Assembly (NCBI GenBank): GCA_902776615.1 | Contig: CACYQU010000015.1 | Span: 1 to 46,554, forward strand | Direction of reading: 5' to 3' | Source of the DNA: an uncultured bacterium | Lineage (GTDB): Bacteria; Verrucomicrobiota; Kiritimatiellia; RFP12; UBA1067 | DNA: 46,554 nucleotides | Shown: positions 44,637-46,554 of the stretch, piece after piece | How positions within the stretch are numbered: position 1 is the first letter of the stretch | Layout of the letters: the number at the start of each line of letters is the position of its first letter | The notes under the pieces: generated by a model | The model's database searches: none | Told to the model about the DNA's origin: nothing | The model's input: only the letters and a program-made list of their open reading frames with translations | Made by a program: the position numbers and the translations under genes

Positions 44637-45278
44637 TCACAATTCCGCCTTTCGCGCAAGTGCCTTTTCAAAGTAGGGCGCGTAGGCGGCGGTGTAGGTG
44701 AAAAGACTGACTAGCGTCAGCGCGACAAGAAGCCCTTCGACGGCATAGCAGCTGACGAGCCAGGGCGTGTGCCACGATTCGGGCGCAAGGCGGTGGAACG
44801 CAAGATACATGTAGACCCATCCCGCGCCGGGGAACGACAGGGCCGTGCGCACCTTGCCGAGCCACATCGCCGCGACATCGGCGCCGTACAGCGCGCCAAC
44901 CGCCCGCATGAACGTGACCCACGTGTCGCGCAGCATGTAGAGAACCGTGAACGAAAGCATCACGAGCGCATGCGCATCACTCTCGCCCTGGCGCGCAACC
45001 TGCCACGAGATTGCAGGAAACGCCACTATGAAGAAAACCTTGTCCATCAGCGGATCGGCCATCTTGCCAAGCGGCGAGACGACGCCCCACTTGCGCGCGA
45101 GCCTGCCGTCGAAGAGATCGGTAAGACCGGACGCAAGCATGGCCAGGCATGCGGCCGCACCGAGCCAAAAGCCCCCGAGGAACTCCTGCGCAACGGCGAA
45201 GCCGAGCCACGCGAATATGAGCGGAAAGCGCGCGAACGTCAAGGCGTTCACGAACCGCGACTTTGCCTCAAAGTTCAC
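44637..45278 (-). CDS. CDP-alcohol phosphatidyltransferase (PgsA-like)
   Basis: Membrane enzyme that joins a CDP-activated lipid to an alcohol; glycerol-3-phosphate in the PgsA case. The whole family motif is present: SGLTDLFDGRLARKW, then GKMADPLMDK, i.e. D-x2-D-G-x2-A-R-x8-G-x3-D-x3-D. Five or six hydrophobic segments, 213 aa. It starts at a GTG overlapping the TGA of the zinc-ribbon gene (GTGA). The specific alcohol cannot be read from sequence. Confidence 0.9.
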   Translation of the reverse strand: MNFEAKSRFVNALTFARFPLIFAWLGFAVAQEFLGGFWLGAAACLAMLASGLTDLFDGRLARKWGVVSPLGKMADPLMDKVFFIVAFPAISWQVARQGESDAHALVMLSFTVLYMLRDTWVTFMRAVGALYGADVAAMWLGKVRTALSFPGAGWVYMYLAFHRLAPESWHTPWLVSCYAVEGLLVALTLVSLFTYTAAYAPYFEKALARKAEL

Positions 45279-45640
45279 TTAAGCCCTTCCGCGACGACAT
45301 CCTGCATGACGGAGAGCGCCTCCTGAAGCTGCACCAGGCGGGACTTCAGCGCCTGAATCTCGAGCTCGGCCTTCTGGAAGTTCTTGCGCGTCGCAAAAAG
45401 CTGCTTCAGCACCTCGCCTGCGTCAAGATCGAGATCGTGAAGCTCCATTCCATCAGGAATCGGCACCAACACGCGTTCGCCGCAGTCGGAGCAGTTGATC
45501 TGCAACCCTGCACCGCGATAGTCGATAACCAAATTCTTGCCGCAGTGCGGGCAGTCGAACACAATATCCGTATCGCGAATCTCGGCCGACAGCGGATCGT
45601 TGGTCTCCTCGATTTCTCTACCTTGCATGTCTTCTACCAT
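45275..45640 (-). CDS. Zinc-ribbon protein with C-terminal coiled coil
   Basis: 121 residues. CPHCGKNLVIDYRGAG and CSDCGERVLVPIP form a four-cysteine zinc ribbon (about 30-62). A helical segment (KNFQKAELEIQALKSRLVQL) that should be coiled follows. No family name recognised; similar small ribbon proteins occur widely with unknown roles. GGAGG lies before the ATG. Its stop overlaps the start of the phosphatidyltransferase. Confidence 0.8.
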   Translation of the reverse strand: MVEDMQGREIEETNDPLSAEIRDTDIVFDCPHCGKNLVIDYRGAGLQINCSDCGERVLVPIPDGMELHDLDLDAGEVLKQLFATRKNFQKAELEIQALKSRLVQLQEALSVMQDVVAEGLK

Positions 45641-45684
45641 GATGAACCTCCGTGAAACGACTTTTCGGGTTTTTGATGGGTGCT

Positions 45685-45713
45685 ATTATATAATAAAAAG
45701 CGCCGCAACGCAA
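45685..45713 (-). promoter_or_regulatory. Promoter for the zinc-ribbon gene with -35 inside the rplT terminator
   Basis: On the minus strand, TTGCGT (45708-45713) and TATAAT (45685-45690) are 17 bp apart. The -35 lies in the stem-loop of the terminator at 45696-45730. Leader of about 38 nt to the ATG at 45640. Confidence 0.6.
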
Positions 45714-45730
45714 GGCGTCGCGGCGCTTTT
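45696..45730 (-). terminator. Strong terminator after rplT
   Basis: On the minus strand AAAAGCGCCGCGACGC and GCGTTGCGGCGCTTTT form a 16-bp stem with one wobble pair and a three-base loop, followed by TTATT. Flanking A- and T-runs make it usable on both strands. It ends the rpmI-rplT transcript. Confidence 0.92.
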
Positions 45731-45750
45731 CGCCAAATCCGCATTGCGGC

Positions 45751-46098
45751 TCAGGCGTTCTTGGCGACCTCGACGATCGTCTTGAAGCCGGCGGGATCCT
45801 GGATGGCGATCTCGCTGAGCATCTTGCGGTTCAGCACGACACCGGCCTTCGAGAGACCGGCTATGAACTTGGAATAGCTTATGCCCTCAGCACGGACGGC
45901 CGCGTTGATGCGGGCGATCCACAGCTGGCGGAACTCGCGCTTGCGCAGCTTGCGGTGCTCCGTCGAAAGGCGCATCGCGCGATCAACCGCCTCGGTGGCG
46001 GTACGGAAAAGCTTGGAACGTGCGCCGTAGAAGCCCTTTGCAAGGGCAAGGCGGCGGCGGCGGCGTTCGCGGGAAGCGGGGGCGTTTGTGGCACGCAT
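45751..46098 (-). CDS. rplT: 50S ribosomal protein L20
   Basis: 23S rRNA-binding assembly protein that in other bacteria represses its own operon. [60 protein letters not shown] and the C-terminal [14 protein letters not shown] match. 115 aa, normal. AAGGAG precedes the ATG, 22 nt after rpmI. Confidence 0.97.
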   Translation of the reverse strand: MRATNAPASRERRRRRLALAKGFYGARSKLFRTATEAVDRAMRLSTEHRKLRKREFRQLWIARINAAVRAEGISYSKFIAGLSKAGVVLNRKMLSEIAIQDPAGFKTIVEVAKNA

Positions 46099-46120
46099 TG
46101 TCTGTTAACTCCTTGATTTG

Positions 46121-46315
46121 TTAGGCCTGCAGCGCACGCGCGTAGGTCTTGGTTACTGTCGAGTCCGTGACTGTGCGGCCGCGGAGGTTGCGCTTGCGCG
46201 TACGGGTCTTCCCGTTGTTGAGGTGGGCCTTGCCACCCTGCGAGCGCATAACTTTGCCCGTGGCCGACATTTTCATGCGCTTGGTCGCGCACTTCTTCGT
46301 TTTCATCTTAGGCAT
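46121..46315 (-). CDS. rpmI: 50S ribosomal protein L35
   Basis: 64-residue basic protein: [40 protein letters not shown]. Normal size. AAGGAAC lies upstream. infC, usually just before rpmI, is not present in the 239 bases to the window end, and a promoter lies in between. Confidence 0.95.
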   Translation of the reverse strand: MPKMKTKKCATKRMKMSATGKVMRSQGGKAHLNNGKTRTRKRNLRGRTVTDSTVTKTYARALQA

Positions 46316-46389
46316 TTTGTTTGTTCCTTTTCTTTCTTCCTCGCCGGTCGGGCAGTCGGTTTTGAGCCCGATCCAGATGGAAGAGCGCG

Positions 46390-46419
46390 TAGTATACTAT
46401 TTTTCGTCCGTCACCGTCA
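46390..46419 (-). promoter_or_regulatory. Promoter of rpmI-rplT
   Basis: On the minus strand, TTGACG (46414-46419) and TATACT (46390-46395) are 18 bp apart. The leader would be about 68 nt, and no strong hairpin is evident in it. Confidence 0.75.
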
Positions 46420-46554
46420 AGTAGGCCGGTTGCGTACGATCGCGTACGCGCGAGAGTGTGATGTCCAGAAGCAAATGCAAGATTCTCTTGCGTTTGGTCC
46501 TTGAGAACACGGGGCGGGATTGAAAGGCCGGACATTTCCCGTCATTCCTTCCTA

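Noticed and set aside
44622..44640. lac-operator-like AATTGTGAGATAAT before the pseudopilin gene
   Set aside because: Half-match only, no second half-site and no repressor context.

Overview
The window looks like chromosomal DNA of a G+C-rich Gram-negative bacterium, most likely from the PVC (Planctomycetes-Verrucomicrobia-Chlamydiae) superphylum and plausibly Kiritimatiellota-like. The evidence is an LpxC homologue (outer membrane lipid A), a PEP-CTERM sorting protein, a type II/IV pseudopilin, long beta-helix exported proteins, and a rearranged ribosomal protein cluster. The taxonomic call is inference from gene content, not from a marker comparison. No rRNA, tRNA, CRISPR, phage or transposase gene was found.

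Layout. (1) 1-10711, + strand: a nitrogen/glutamine block with the end of an ammonium transporter, glutamine-dependent NAD synthetase, then a tight gltD-glmS-gltB operon behind a sigma-54-like promoter. (2) 10763-12881, - strand: a putative envelope protein, rsmE and queE. (3) 12891-16731, - strand: transketolase, an N-acylglucosamine 2-epimerase and a TatD-family hydrolase. (4) 16809-27035, - strand: one long run from rpsJ through the S10 and spc ribosomal genes to rplO, then rpsT and pgk. rpmC, rpmD and secY are missing from their usual places. (5) 27036-27927: a structured leader and promoter for the ribosomal operon, then two short tandem-repeat arrays, one of them nine palindromes at an exact 23-bp period. 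(6) 27928-32841, - strand: a 1637-residue exported repeat protein. (7) 32963-41540, - strand: three small exported proteins (the last a PEP-CTERM protein) leading into a chain of overlapping or nearly abutting genes for a large TPR membrane protein, LpxC, a DnaQ-type exonuclease, a DUF975 membrane protein and a Tat-exported metallophosphoesterase. (8) 41573-46315, - strand: priA, a pseudopilin, a CDP-alcohol phosphatidyltransferase, a zinc-ribbon protein, rplT and rpmI.

How it works together. Block 1 imports ammonium and moves glutamine nitrogen into glutamate, glucosamine-6-phosphate and NAD. Block 4 couples ribosome synthesis to a glycolytic gene. Blocks 6 and 7 look like cell-surface biogenesis.

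Most unusual observations. Three different imperfect palindromes of about 67-78 bp lie in frame inside gltB, and a fourth, shorter one lies in frame inside priA, which suggests short mobile palindromic elements tolerated in protein linkers. The 23-bp palindromic array sits upstream of the ribosomal promoter. Several promoters appear leaderless or have their -35 box inside the preceding terminator hairpin. The small-exported-protein/PEP-CTERM/TPR-membrane cassette has a perfect-hexamer promoter and no function I can assign.
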